Assembly: GCF_900100335.1 (NCBI RefSeq)
Contig: NZ_FNFE01000001.1
Coordinates: forward strand, 1,178,001-1,242,000
Direction of reading: 5' to 3'
Origin: Natronorubrum texcoconense
GTDB lineage: Archaea > Halobacteriota > Halobacteria > Halobacteriales > Natrialbaceae
Length of the DNA stretch: 64,000 nucleotides
Part shown: in pieces, positions 8,212-16,764 of the stretch
How positions within the stretch are numbered: position 1 is the first letter of the stretch
Layout: the number at the start of each line of letters is the position of its first letter
Position numbers and translations under genes: made by a program
The notes under the pieces: generated by a model
What the model was told of the DNA's origin: nothing
What the model saw: the letters and a program-made list of their open reading frames with translations, nothing else
Databases searched by the model: none

Positions 8212-9156
8212 TCAGGCCCCGGACGGCGTCATATCGATGTTCAGCGCCTTGCGCAACAGCTGCGTAAAGCCCATCGAGCACAGGAAGTACCAGACAATCC
8301 AGGCCGGCATCGGGCCGAGCAAGCCGGCGTTCCAACTCGTCTCGCCGATCAATGGCATGACGACGGTGCCGTCGATACCGACGCCGTGGATCTTCCAGTA
8401 CATCCAGAGGAACAGCGGAATGGTAAAGAGCATGATCCAGACCATCGGTCGTAGCTGCTCTTTGAACATGCCGAGGTTTTCCGCCATGGCCTCCATCTGC
8501 TCTTCGCGGACCTTCTCGAGTTCCTCGTCGAGACGCTCGATTTCGGCCTCGCTCGCGCCGCGCTCTTCGGCCTCTTTTTTGGCCTCGCGGGCGTCTTTCT
8601 GTTTCTCCTGCATCGCCTTCATCCGCTCCTGGTATTTCCCCATTATCTCGGGGTTCATGAGGTTCGCCTGCAGGAGCGTCGAGTACAGTCCCGTCAACAG
8701 CGCCACCGAGAGAATTACGCCGTAGAACGGGAGCGCGGCGTCGAGTGGTCCCAACGCCATGTCGAGGGTTCCACCGACCGTATCCCGAACGGACTCGATC
8801 CAGTAGCCGAACATCAACAGGAGCGAGCCCACGCCGGCCAGTTTGTCCCACTGTGACCACGACGATTCCTCGGCGTCGATATCGACGTCGGTGTCGTAGC
8901 TCTTGGTGTCACCGTCGCCGTCGAGCGCCTGATCGTAGGCCTCGCGATCGGTGATCTCGAACCCTTCGTCGCCGTCGACTAATACTCCTTTTTCGATCAG
9001 TCGGCCCCATTGTCCGCTGGTAAGCTCCTCGCGGACGTCGGCCCACTCGACCTCGCCCCCGTTTCGATCGGCCGCCTCGCGAATGGCCTCGAGGGCGTCC
9101 GTCATCGAAGAATCCTCGCGGACGAGGTCGTTGATCTTCTCCGCTGTACGCGTCAT
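8212..9156 (-). CDS. DUF106/EMC3-like Oxa1-superfamily membrane insertase
   Basis: A 314-residue membrane protein of the archaeal DUF106 family, which belongs with YidC/Oxa1/EMC3/TMCO1. An N-terminal cytosolic region of ~95 residues comes first. TM helices follow at about 107-125, 143-163, 235-252 and 275-300. A long charged coiled coil (RMKAMQEKQKDAREAKKEAE...) lies between TM2 and TM3, the diagnostic cytosolic hairpin of this family. The likely job is insertion of short or tail-anchored membrane proteins alongside SecY. It sits in the conserved secY-adk-DUF106-cmk-truB order, here interrupted. Confidence 0.9.
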   Translation of the reverse strand: MTRTAEKINDLVREDSSMTDALEAIREAADRNGGEVEWADVREELTSGQWGRLIEKGVLVDGDEGFEITDREAYDQALDGDGDTKSYDTDVDIDAEESSWSQWDKLAGVGSLLLMFGYWIESVRDTVGGTLDMALGPLDAALPFYGVILSVALLTGLYSTLLQANLMNPEIMGKYQERMKAMQEKQKDAREAKKEAEERGASEAEIERLDEELEKVREEQMEAMAENLGMFKEQLRPMVWIMLFTIPLFLWMYWKIHGVGIDGTVVMPLIGETSWNAGLLGPMPAWIVWYFLCSMGFTQLLRKALNIDMTPSGA

Positions 9157-9396
9157 CTGTGTTGGGCTAGGGTACGTTCGGTATACAAGTGTTTATCTTC
9201 GGCCGGCACTCGAGCGAGCCGTCCGGACTCCCGTCCCACCCCACAGCTAGTTCTTGTTACAGTTTTTCGCACGGATCCGAAATAGTGGCCTCGAGGGCGT
9301 TACTCGCCGAAAATACCGCCTATGAACGAATATAAACGATTCAGAAGTATTTGATCTACCGACATTACTATTATCCATATTATCAAGATAGCGTTC

Positions 9397-10917
9397 ATGA
9401 GTATTCCGTTCGGGCGTGGGACAATTACACCGTCACGAAGAGGGCAATCGACGGTGCTGGGGATCGTCCTGTTGATCGGGATGGTCGCGGCGGGCAGTAT
9501 CGGTATTCTTCTCGTCGCTGGTGATTCGATCAGCGAGATCGAGCACGAGTCCGAACAGGAACGGATCGAAAGCGCGTTCGTCGAATTGAGCCAACAGATG
9601 GCGTCGTCGTCGTCGAATAGTGACGTTCCCCGTACGATGGACATGGATATTGGAGACAGTGGTGCCGTCGTGATGAGTGATACTGGGAGTCTTCGGATTC
9701 AAGGCGGTGACGTAGACAAGGAGATTCCAATTGGGGCAATCGAGTATACTAGCGATGACGGTACCAAAATCGCGTATCAAGCGGGTGGTGTCTTCCGTGA
9801 AACGGGCGCCGAAACTCGAGTCGTTTCTGCACCACCAGTTCAGTACGATGCGGATTCTGAGACGCTCTCGTTCCCGATCATCAAGACACGGGGTGAGACA
9901 GAACTCAACTCCGGAGATCTCACTGTCACACACCACAACACCGATCCACTCCAAGACGCAAGCCTTGTTGAGAACGACTCTGTAACGATAGAAGTCCGAA
10001 GTGACTATTACCGTGGTTGGGAGGATTATTTCGAGCAGCAGGGAGGTGCGACGACTGTTCAGGATGTCGATCCCGAGAATCGAACAGTTCGGGCTGTGTT
10101 CGGCTACGACGAGATCGAAAATGCGTTCGACTCGGGTGTCTCGTACAATTCCGATGACTTCCACGATGGCCACGATCATTTCGATGATCCCGAGTCGTCT
10201 GTACCGTTCCCACCGTTGGACTCGACGATTAACCCGATGATTGCCGATGCGAAGGACGGTGGAACCGAAAAGATGGAAATCGACCAAAACCTATCAGAGG
10301 AGGGCCATGAAGAGACCTTATCAGAGGGGACGTACTTCATCGAGGAAATTCAAAATGACGACGAACTTTCGTTCGACATCTCTGAAGGAAATGCAACACT
10401 GATCGTCGAAGGCGATATCGTCGTCGGCGATGCAGGGCATATACGAGTAGATGATTGGAGTGAGGGGAACTCTCTGAAAATCTATTCGGGCGGCGATCAG
10501 TTGAACGTCGGCGGTGAGATCTGTGTGGACGACTGTCGTAAAGTCGGTGCCCAGTACATCCAGATCTACGGAACCTCCGAGATGAGAGTGGATTCCGGTC
10601 CCGGTGGCAACCAAGGTGGAACCATTGAGGGATTACTGTACGTTGCAGCTGATGAGCACATGGGTTGGTGGGACGGTGACGAACCGAACGGCAGATGTGG
10701 TTCCGAGCATCAGGTGATTATGCAAGCCGGCGACGAGGATTTCTACGGATCGATAGTTGCGTACTCCATCTGTGCCCATTCTAACGGCATGGAGTTCGAG
10801 TACGATGAAGACCTCAAAGACGCAGAGATAGACATCTATCCGGAGAGCTATCCACTCCCACCGCAGATCACCTACCTAAACGTTGCCGAACACATAGTCG
10901 ACGTCGAAGGAAACTGA
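9397..10917 (+). CDS. DUF7289-type pilin-like surface protein
   Basis: A 506-residue protein with an N-terminal pilin-type signal: basic leader, RRGQSTVLGIVLLIGMVAAG, then a large extracellular acidic domain. This is the plan of a haloarchaeal family related to type IV pilins (I recall DUF7289). A cysteine pair (ICVDDCRK) and a second Cys region (GRCGSEHQ, YSICAHS) suggest structure in the beta-rich C-terminal half. The gene is AT-richer than adk and DUF106, lies on the opposite strand and separates two normally adjacent housekeeping genes, all signs of insertion. Function is unknown beyond probable surface location. Confidence 0.75.
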   Translation: MSIPFGRGTITPSRRGQSTVLGIVLLIGMVAAGSIGILLVAGDSISEIEHESEQERIESAFVELSQQMASSSSNSDVPRTMDMDIGDSGAVVMSDTGSLRIQGGDVDKEIPIGAIEYTSDDGTKIAYQAGGVFRETGAETRVVSAPPVQYDADSETLSFPIIKTRGETELNSGDLTVTHHNTDPLQDASLVENDSVTIEVRSDYYRGWEDYFEQQGGATTVQDVDPENRTVRAVFGYDEIENAFDSGVSYNSDDFHDGHDHFDDPESSVPFPPLDSTINPMIADAKDGGTEKMEIDQNLSEEGHEETLSEGTYFIEEIQNDDELSFDISEGNATLIVEGDIVVGDAGHIRVDDWSEGNSLKIYSGGDQLNVGGEICVDDCRKVGAQYIQIYGTSEMRVDSGPGGNQGGTIEGLLYVAADEHMGWWDGDEPNGRCGSEHQVIMQAGDEDFYGSIVAYSICAHSNGMEFEYDEDLKDAEIDIYPESYPLPPQITYLNVAEHIVDVEGN

Positions 10918-10942
10918 AAACCGCGATACTCCGAAAACCGGC

Positions 10943-11578
10943 TCAGGCCGCGTCTTCGATCGTCGCCTTCACTTCTTCCCAGACTTCGTCGGGTGCCTGT
11001 TCACCGTTGACGCGCTCGAGCGCCCCCTCATCCTCGTAAAATTCGATAACCGGCTCGGTGTTCTCACGGAACACGCGGAGTCGTTCTTTGACCGTCTCCT
11101 CGGTGTCGTCGTCGCGCTGCTCGAGTCGAGCCTCCACGTCGGGATCCTCCGGCGGGTTGTACTCGATGTGGTAGATGTCACCAGTTTCGGGATCCATCCG
11201 ACGACCGGTGAGTCGGTGGACGAGTTCGTCCTCGCCGACGTCGAGGTAGAGAACGACGTCCAGATCGGTCATCCCCTCGAGTTCTTCGGCCTGCTCGATG
11301 TTTCGCGGGTAGCCGTCGAGGACGAAGCCGTCGGCCTGCGAGAGGGCCTCGTCGACGATGGCGTTGACCACGTCGTCGGGAACGAGCTCGCCCTGGTCCA
11401 TGTACTCTCGTGGCGTGTCGTACTCGGTGTCCATCTCCGAGATGTCCATGTCCTTGTTCGCCCGAAGCGCGTCACCGGTGGTGATGTGCTCGACGTCGAA
11501 CTCTTCGGTGATCTTTGCACTCTGGGTCCCCTTGCCTGCCCCGGGCGCCCCCAGGATCAGAATTCGTGGCTGTGCCAT
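10943..11578 (-). CDS. adk: Adenylate kinase
   Basis: A 211-residue enzyme interconverting ATP + AMP and 2 ADP. The start is the ATG at 11578 ([10 protein letters not shown]); the P-loop [11 protein letters not shown] follows at residues ~10-20. Also present are the AMP-binding TTGDALR, the [12 protein letters not shown] segment, the LID with [20 protein letters not shown], and [17 protein letters not shown]. This is the bacterial-like AK family used by haloarchaea. A TATA-like element about 25 bp upstream implies a leaderless transcript divergent from the gene at 11638. Confidence 0.96.
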   Translation of the reverse strand: MAQPRILILGAPGAGKGTQSAKITEEFDVEHITTGDALRANKDMDISEMDTEYDTPREYMDQGELVPDDVVNAIVDEALSQADGFVLDGYPRNIEQAEELEGMTDLDVVLYLDVGEDELVHRLTGRRMDPETGDIYHIEYNPPEDPDVEARLEQRDDDTEETVKERLRVFRENTEPVIEFYEDEGALERVNGEQAPDEVWEEVKATIEDAA

Positions 11579-11600
11579 ACTCGCTCGTTCACCGGCGTCA

Positions 11601-11615
11601 CATAAAGGCTTAAAG
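11601..11615. promoter_or_regulatory. Divergent leaderless promoters for adk and the 11638 gene
   Basis: Only 59 bp separate the two divergent start codons. On the minus strand a CTTTATG element lies ~25 bp before the adk ATG. On the plus strand GCTTAAAG (11608-11615) lies ~25 bp before the ATG at 11638. The spacing fits haloarchaeal leaderless transcription for both. Confidence 0.45.
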
Positions 11616-11637
11616 AAACGCGCACATCTACTGCGGT

Positions 11638-12105
11638 ATGACGCGTTTCGAGGCAACCGATCCGGCGGAGCGACGAGCGTTGTACGTCGACGCCATCACG
11701 GCGCATCGACGTCGAGGGAGCGAGTTTTTGACCCTCGAGGTCGACGGTGAGGTGTTCGAGAGCGACGGTGACGATGGAACCTTCGAGGACGGCGGCGGGG
11801 ACGAAAACGACGACGGCACCGACGACCAACTCGATCCGGAACTCGGTCTCCCCTGGATTCAGTTCGGCGACGGAACGATCAATGTCGATTGCACCGATAC
11901 GGAACTCGAGACGCTCAAAACCGTCCTCGGAGAGTTTCCGGCGTTCAAGATCGACGAGATCCACCGGCCGGACGACGCCGAAGGCGTCAACGTCCGGATC
12001 AGCGCGAAAGCGGACCCCAACCGGATCGCTCAGTGTCTCGACGCGATCTTCCAGCGAGTCTACGAACTCCCGGACGACGTTCGTATCTGGGTCGTCGAGA
12101 TCTGA
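11638..12105 (+). CDS. Conserved haloarchaeal protein, unknown function
   Basis: A 155-residue protein beginning [20 protein letters not shown]. An N-terminal helix and a strand ([11 protein letters not shown]) are followed by a Gly/Asp-rich linker (about 42-65). A second domain of ~85 residues contains [39 protein letters not shown] and a closing [10 protein letters not shown]. It looks like a well-conserved haloarchaeal core protein, but I cannot name its function. No TM or signal segment is seen. It probably has a leaderless transcript divergent from adk. Confidence 0.7.
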   Translation: MTRFEATDPAERRALYVDAITAHRRRGSEFLTLEVDGEVFESDGDDGTFEDGGGDENDDGTDDQLDPELGLPWIQFGDGTINVDCTDTELETLKTVLGEFPAFKIDEIHRPDDAEGVNVRISAKADPNRIAQCLDAIFQRVYELPDDVRIWVVEI

Positions 12106-12153
12106 CTCGGCGGCCGCTGTGAGAGCGTCTCGAGATCCGAGGCGATCCGCCAG

Positions 12154-12450
12154 CTACTCGATCGAGAGCGTTCCGTCGCCGGCGCCCTCCCCGTCTTCGC
12201 CTTCGTCCCACTCGAGTTCGAACTCGAGACCGAGTTCGCCCGGTCCGTCGGGCGCCGAGCTCGACGTCTCTCGTTCGGCTTTGATCTCGAACGTCGGCTG
12301 AGCAGGCGGATTCATCGTTACCGACTCGCCGCCTGCCTCGAGCGAGATTGACTCGCCGTTCTCTAGGCTGTCCGCGACGGTTCGGAGGTAGTCGGCGATC
12401 TCGGCGCGCTCCATTCGCTGCTCGAACTTGAAGAGGACCTCTTCTGGCAT
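12154..12450 (-). CDS. Amphi-Trp domain protein
   Basis: A 98-residue protein with the amphi-Trp domain signature: EVLFKFEQRMERAEIADYLR, TVADSLENGESISLEAGGES, then a strand and an acidic FELEWDEGED tail. This small domain is common in haloarchaea, where it is thought to be a stand-alone beta-barrel of unknown role. The family's typical tryptophan-containing amphipathic strand is represented by LEFELEWDE. It is encoded alone, convergent with the 11638 gene. Confidence 0.85.
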   Translation of the reverse strand: MPEEVLFKFEQRMERAEIADYLRTVADSLENGESISLEAGGESVTMNPPAQPTFEIKAERETSSSAPDGPGELGLEFELEWDEGEDGEGAGDGTLSIE

Positions 12451-12875
12451 ATGTAACCGTACGTGATCAACGCTATAGAACGTTCCGCAGACTGTCGTCC
12501 CAGACGCGGCCCGTTTTCGTCTCGATCACGACACCACGGAAGCGCGCGCGAGCGAATTACCACGTGGTACGACGGGGATTGATGTGACGTTGCGGTTTCT
12601 CCCTCGCTTGCGATCCGAACACGTTCGCTTTCGGGCGAACATTCTCCGGATAGGTGTCCGATCGAAGACACGAATTCCGCCCCACAGCGATAGAAAAAAG
12701 GTCTCTCCCCCAAAGCGGATGTTGAGGGACTGAGAAATAGTGGCAAGGGTCACCGCGTCGGAACAGCAATATCCGCGGTAGCAGTGGACGACGAGACCGA
12801 TTCGATCGGGTCGTTTCCAAATAGATAAGTGCCCCCGGCCATCATCGTCCGACATATAAGCGGTATACAAACGAG
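12451..12875. other. Intergenic, 425 bp, upstream of the oxidase genes
   Basis: No convincing gene; open frames here have poor codon use. Near the right end, ATATAAG (about 12854-12860) lies ~20 bp before the GTG start of coxB and is a plausible TATA box for a leaderless oxidase transcript. Confidence 0.4.
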
Positions 12876-13928
12876 GTGAATACAATCTTCAGCGCACTTA
12901 CGACTCCGATGCAGGTGCAGACGCGCGTAGACGTGTTCGAGAGCATCTTTCAGGTGTTTCTCGCACTCGGAACGCTCGTCGGTGTTGTCGTCGTCGCGTA
13001 CACCTTGTACAACGCGTACAAGTATCGCGACACTGACGACGCGAAAGCCGACGATTCGCTGCCCACGCTCGGGGAGTTACCGACAGGCGGAGAGGGTGGA
13101 AAGAAACTGTTCCTATCGTTCGGTATCAGCGCGATTATCGTTATCTCGCTGGTTATCTGGACGTACGGAATGCTGTTGTACGTCGAGGACCCGGAAGACG
13201 ACTTCGAGGAGGAACCGATCGATATCGAGGTCGTCGGCAACGGCTTCGCTTGGCACTTCGAGTACGAAAATGGTGCCCAGGAGAGCGGAACGATGACCGT
13301 TCCCGCTGATCATCCGGTCGCAATTCAGGTGACTGCCGGCGACGTCTGGCATACGTTCGGGATCACGGATCTCCGCGTGAAAGCGGACGCGATCCCTGGT
13401 GAACACGACGAAACGTGGTTCATCGCCGAGGACGCCGGTGCGGAACACGAAATCGAGTGCTTCGAACTCTGCGGTGACCAGCACACGCAGATGGACGGGA
13501 CCGTCCAGGTCCTCGAGCAAGACGAGTTCGATCAGTGGCTCGACGAGCGGTTCCACCTCGATATCAGCTTCGAAGACCCTGAGGGCGAGCCGATCAACGA
13601 CACCGGTCCGCTCACGCTCGAACTCGTCCACCAGGAGAACGACGAGTTCGATGAGGACCTCGCCTACTCCTACACCGAGGAGGACTTCGATAACGACACG
13701 ATCTCCATCGAGGACATCGAACAGGGTGGCGAGTACGATCTGGTCATCGAGTTCGAAGAGGAGGAGTTCGAGACGATCGAGGACGAACTCTCCATTACCA
13801 GTCCGTCGAGCGAGACCTACACGCTCGGTGAGGAAGACGAAGACGAGGAGGACGATGACAACGACGAGGACGAAGAGAACGACGAAGAAGCGGACGATGA
13901 CGACGAAAATGGAGGTGACGACGAATGA
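12876..13928 (+). CDS. coxB: Cytochrome c oxidase subunit II with acidic C-terminal extension
   Basis: A 350-residue subunit carrying the CuA centre that receives electrons from a copper or haem protein. It has two TM helices (about 25-45 and 80-102) followed by an extracellular cupredoxin domain. CuA ligands are visible: His159 (VWHTFG), then C195, C199, H203 and M206 in ECFELCGDQHTQM. Beyond the normal end (~residue 220) a beta-rich segment of ~85 residues and a ~33-residue run of almost only D, E and N extend the protein. Start chosen: GTG at 12876, with an ATG alternative at 12909. It overlaps coxA by 4 bp. Confidence 0.93.
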   Translation: MNTIFSALTTPMQVQTRVDVFESIFQVFLALGTLVGVVVVAYTLYNAYKYRDTDDAKADDSLPTLGELPTGGEGGKKLFLSFGISAIIVISLVIWTYGMLLYVEDPEDDFEEEPIDIEVVGNGFAWHFEYENGAQESGTMTVPADHPVAIQVTAGDVWHTFGITDLRVKADAIPGEHDETWFIAEDAGAEHEIECFELCGDQHTQMDGTVQVLEQDEFDQWLDERFHLDISFEDPEGEPINDTGPLTLELVHQENDEFDEDLAYSYTEEDFDNDTISIEDIEQGGEYDLVIEFEEEEFETIEDELSITSPSSETYTLGEEDEDEEDDDNDEDEENDEEADDDDENGGDDE

Positions 13929-16402
13929 GTGACCTTCCGCCAATGACGTCCGTCAAGCGCTGGCTCGTTACGACGAACCACAAGGACGTCGGGATCCTGT
14001 ATCTTGCAACGTCGCTGTTCTTCCTTCTGCTCGGCGGCGTGCTCGCACTGATATTCCGTGCCCACCTCTGGGAAGCCGGTGGTACGGGGCTGCTGACGGG
14101 GAACGAATTCAACCAGGCCGTCTCCGCTCACGGGCTGTTGATGGTCTTCTGGTTCCTGTCCCCGATTGCGTCCGGATTCGCGAACTACTTCGTGCCGCTG
14201 CAGATCGGTGCGAAGGACCTCGCGTTCCCGCGACTGAACGCCCTGAGCTACTGGTTCTACCTGTTCTCGGGCCTTCTCATCATCATCTCGTTCTTCCAGC
14301 AAGGAACGTTCGCAGGCGGCTGGACGATGTACGCACCACTGAACGTGCCGACGTACACCCCTGCGATGGAGGCGACGACTGGCAGTAACGCGACAGTTCT
14401 CGCACTGATGCTGTTCGTCTTCTCGATCACGCTCGGGACGGTGAACTTCCTCACGACGATTCACCGTTCGCGCGCAGAGGGCCTCGGCCTCTGGAACATG
14501 CCGATGTTCACGTGGTCGTGGCTGCTGACCGTCTGGATGATGCTGTTCGCGTTCGCCGCGCTGCTCGCCGCACTGCTGTTGCTGTCGATCGACCGGCTGT
14601 TCCTCACACAGTACTTCGCGACCGATCAGGGTTCGGGCCTGCTGTGGGCGCACCTGTTCTGGTTCTTCGGCCACCCGGAGGTGTACATCGTCTTCTTCCC
14701 CGCGCTGGGGATCATGTTCGAGACGTTCCAGACCTTCTGTGGTCGGCGACTCGTCGGTCGGAAGTGGGTCATCATCTCGATGGTGCTCGTGGCTGTCCAG
14801 TCCTTCCTGGTCTGGATGCACCACATGTTCCTGACGACCATCAACCTCGAGATCAAGACGCTGATGATGGCGACGACCATCGGGATCTCGCTGCCGTTCG
14901 ACCTGATGGTCTTCGCGCTGATCTACACGATGGTCAAGGGACGCGTTCGATTCACGACGCCGTTCCTGTTCAGCCTCGGGGCGCTCGTGTTGTTCATCCT
15001 CGGCGGCATCACCGGGGTCTTCCTCGGCGCCGTCGTACTGGACTACGAGTTCCGCGGCACCTACTGGGTTGTCGCACACTTCCACTACGTGATGGTCTCC
15101 GGCGTGACGGCGCTGATCGCCGGGCTCTACTACTGGTGGCCGAAGCTCTCTGGAAAGATGTACTCCGAGACGCTCGGCAAGCTCAACTTCGCGGTCTACT
15201 TCATCGGGTTCAACCTGCTGTACTTCCCGATGTTCCTCGCCTGGGAGACGCCGCGGCGCGTCTTCAACTTCAGTGAGGGCATGGAGATCTACCATCAGAT
15301 GGCGACCGTCGGGGCGTTCGTCCTCGGCGCGTCGTTCCTGATCATGTTCTACACGTTCGCGAAGAGCTGGGTTTCGGGTCCGGACGCACCTGACAACCCG
15401 TGGGAGTTCTCCCGCACCGCCGAGTGGGCGATCCCCTCGCCCCCGCCGCTCGAGAACTGGAGCGGCCGGCCGAGCTACGCCAGCGGCCGACTCGAGTTCG
15501 TCGACGACTCGAAGGCGGCTACCGACGGCGGCGTCGCCACCGGCCACGGTGAAGCGACCGCAGTCGACGCAGATCACGAAGAAGAACACGCCGACCACGC
15601 CAGCATCTGGCCGCTCGGCATCGGGTTCGGGACCTTCGTATTCTTCCTCGGCCTGACCGGCATGACGCCGTACATGATCGATTTCGCCTCGGAGCGCGGA
15701 CTCGAGGGCGTCAGCCACGCGGTCGAAGAGCCGGACATCATGTACCCGATCATCACGGTGGTCGGACTGGTGATCCTCGCGTACACGCTGTTCAAGTTCG
15801 GCGTCGAGGAGTTCAACGCCCCCGAGATGGCCATCGCCGAGCGCTGGCCGTTCGAGGGTGTCGGCAACACGAAACTCGGCGTCTGGATCTTCCTGGCGTC
15901 CGACGTTGTCGTCTTCGGTGCCGCGATCGGCGCGTTCATCTTCATGCGCCTGCACATGGGCTGGGGTAACTGGGAGACGATTCCGTTCGCCTCCTGGCCC
16001 GGCCTGCTCAACACCTACGTGTTGCTCACCTCGAGTTTCACGGTCATCATGGCGCTCGTCTTCGCAGAGCGTCAGAACAAGAAGGGGCTGCTCGGCGCCA
16101 TGGGCGCGACGCTCCTCCTTGGGCTGACGTTCATGGCCGTCAAGGCCTACGAGTACAACTACAAGTTCGCGATCGGCGAGTACTGGTGGACCAGCATCGA
16201 GCACTCCATCTACTTCGTCACGACGGGGTTGCACGCCCTGCACGTGATCCTCGGATTGCTCATCGCCATCTTCATGATCTACCGGATCATCAGCGTCGAC
16301 GCCTACCTCGAGGACCACCGGCCGGTCGAGTTCTTCGGACTCTACTGGCACTTCGTCGACATCGTGTGGGTCTTCCTGTTCCCGCTGTTCTACCTGATGT
16401 AG
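13925..16402 (+). CDS. coxAC: Cytochrome c oxidase subunit I-III fusion
   Basis: An 825-residue fusion. Residues 1-~500 are subunit I: haem a ligands H69 (SAHGLLMVFW) and H387, haem a3 ligand H385 (AHFHYV), CuB ligands H250, H299 and H300 (GHPEVY, WMHHMF), and the cross-linked Tyr254. HPEVY marks an A-type proton-pumping oxidase. A hydrophilic linker (~490-550, rich in His, Asp and Glu) leads to a subunit III domain (~555-825) ending SIEHSIYFVTTGLHALHVIL and FGLYWHFVDIVWVFLFPL. Such CoxA-CoxC fusions are known in haloarchaea. Reduces O2 to water and pumps protons. Confidence 0.95.
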   Translation: MSDLPPMTSVKRWLVTTNHKDVGILYLATSLFFLLLGGVLALIFRAHLWEAGGTGLLTGNEFNQAVSAHGLLMVFWFLSPIASGFANYFVPLQIGAKDLAFPRLNALSYWFYLFSGLLIIISFFQQGTFAGGWTMYAPLNVPTYTPAMEATTGSNATVLALMLFVFSITLGTVNFLTTIHRSRAEGLGLWNMPMFTWSWLLTVWMMLFAFAALLAALLLLSIDRLFLTQYFATDQGSGLLWAHLFWFFGHPEVYIVFFPALGIMFETFQTFCGRRLVGRKWVIISMVLVAVQSFLVWMHHMFLTTINLEIKTLMMATTIGISLPFDLMVFALIYTMVKGRVRFTTPFLFSLGALVLFILGGITGVFLGAVVLDYEFRGTYWVVAHFHYVMVSGVTALIAGLYYWWPKLSGKMYSETLGKLNFAVYFIGFNLLYFPMFLAWETPRRVFNFSEGMEIYHQMATVGAFVLGASFLIMFYTFAKSWVSGPDAPDNPWEFSRTAEWAIPSPPPLENWSGRPSYASGRLEFVDDSKAATDGGVATGHGEATAVDADHEEEHADHASIWPLGIGFGTFVFFLGLTGMTPYMIDFASERGLEGVSHAVEEPDIMYPIITVVGLVILAYTLFKFGVEEFNAPEMAIAERWPFEGVGNTKLGVWIFLASDVVVFGAAIGAFIFMRLHMGWGNWETIPFASWPGLLNTYVLLTSSFTVIMALVFAERQNKKGLLGAMGATLLLGLTFMAVKAYEYNYKFAIGEYWWTSIEHSIYFVTTGLHALHVILGLLIAIFMIYRIISVDAYLEDHRPVEFFGLYWHFVDIVWVFLFPLFYLM

Positions 16403-16433
16403 CGGCCATCCGCTACACGGAATTCGAGCGCCG

Positions 16434-16440
16434 TTTTTTT
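16434..16440 (+). terminator. T-tract terminator after coxAC
   Basis: A run of seven T after GC-rich GAGCGCCG lies 32 bp past the coxAC stop. Archaeal RNA polymerase stops at such T tracts. The rest of the gap to 16764 shows no gene or further structure that I can support. Confidence 0.45.
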
Positions 16441-16764
16441 GGAACCGCAGTTGGCCTCGAGCGATAGCCAATCGCCACGACGAGTCGGATCCGCCTGGAA
16501 ACCGCTGCCCCACGAACAGTCCCGGTCAGCTACCCACCGTAGCTACGCTACGAGTCGCTCACGCGTCGCCGAGTGGCGATCTCCGCATCGTCTGAACTAC
16601 CTGTGACTCAGCCGGGAGCATGGCGACCGATCACGGATCGTACGCTCGCCTATCGGAGCGGCTGTTAGGACACACGACGTTCGGAAAAGTCGCTGAGAAC
16701 CCATCTCCTGTCCCCAAGAAACGGTGGGCCGAGCCGCGTGCGCGGCCGAGATGTTCCCGTCATT

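Noticed and set aside
12454-12885. Minus-strand open frames upstream of coxB as genes
   Set aside because: Cys/Arg/Ser-rich composition, irregular codon use and overlap with the likely coxB promoter.
13817-16513. An 898-codon open frame antisense to coxAC
   Set aside because: It is a shadow of the GC-rich coxAC gene, dominated by Arg, Glu, Asp and His with no domain pattern. coxAC has complete haem and copper ligands.
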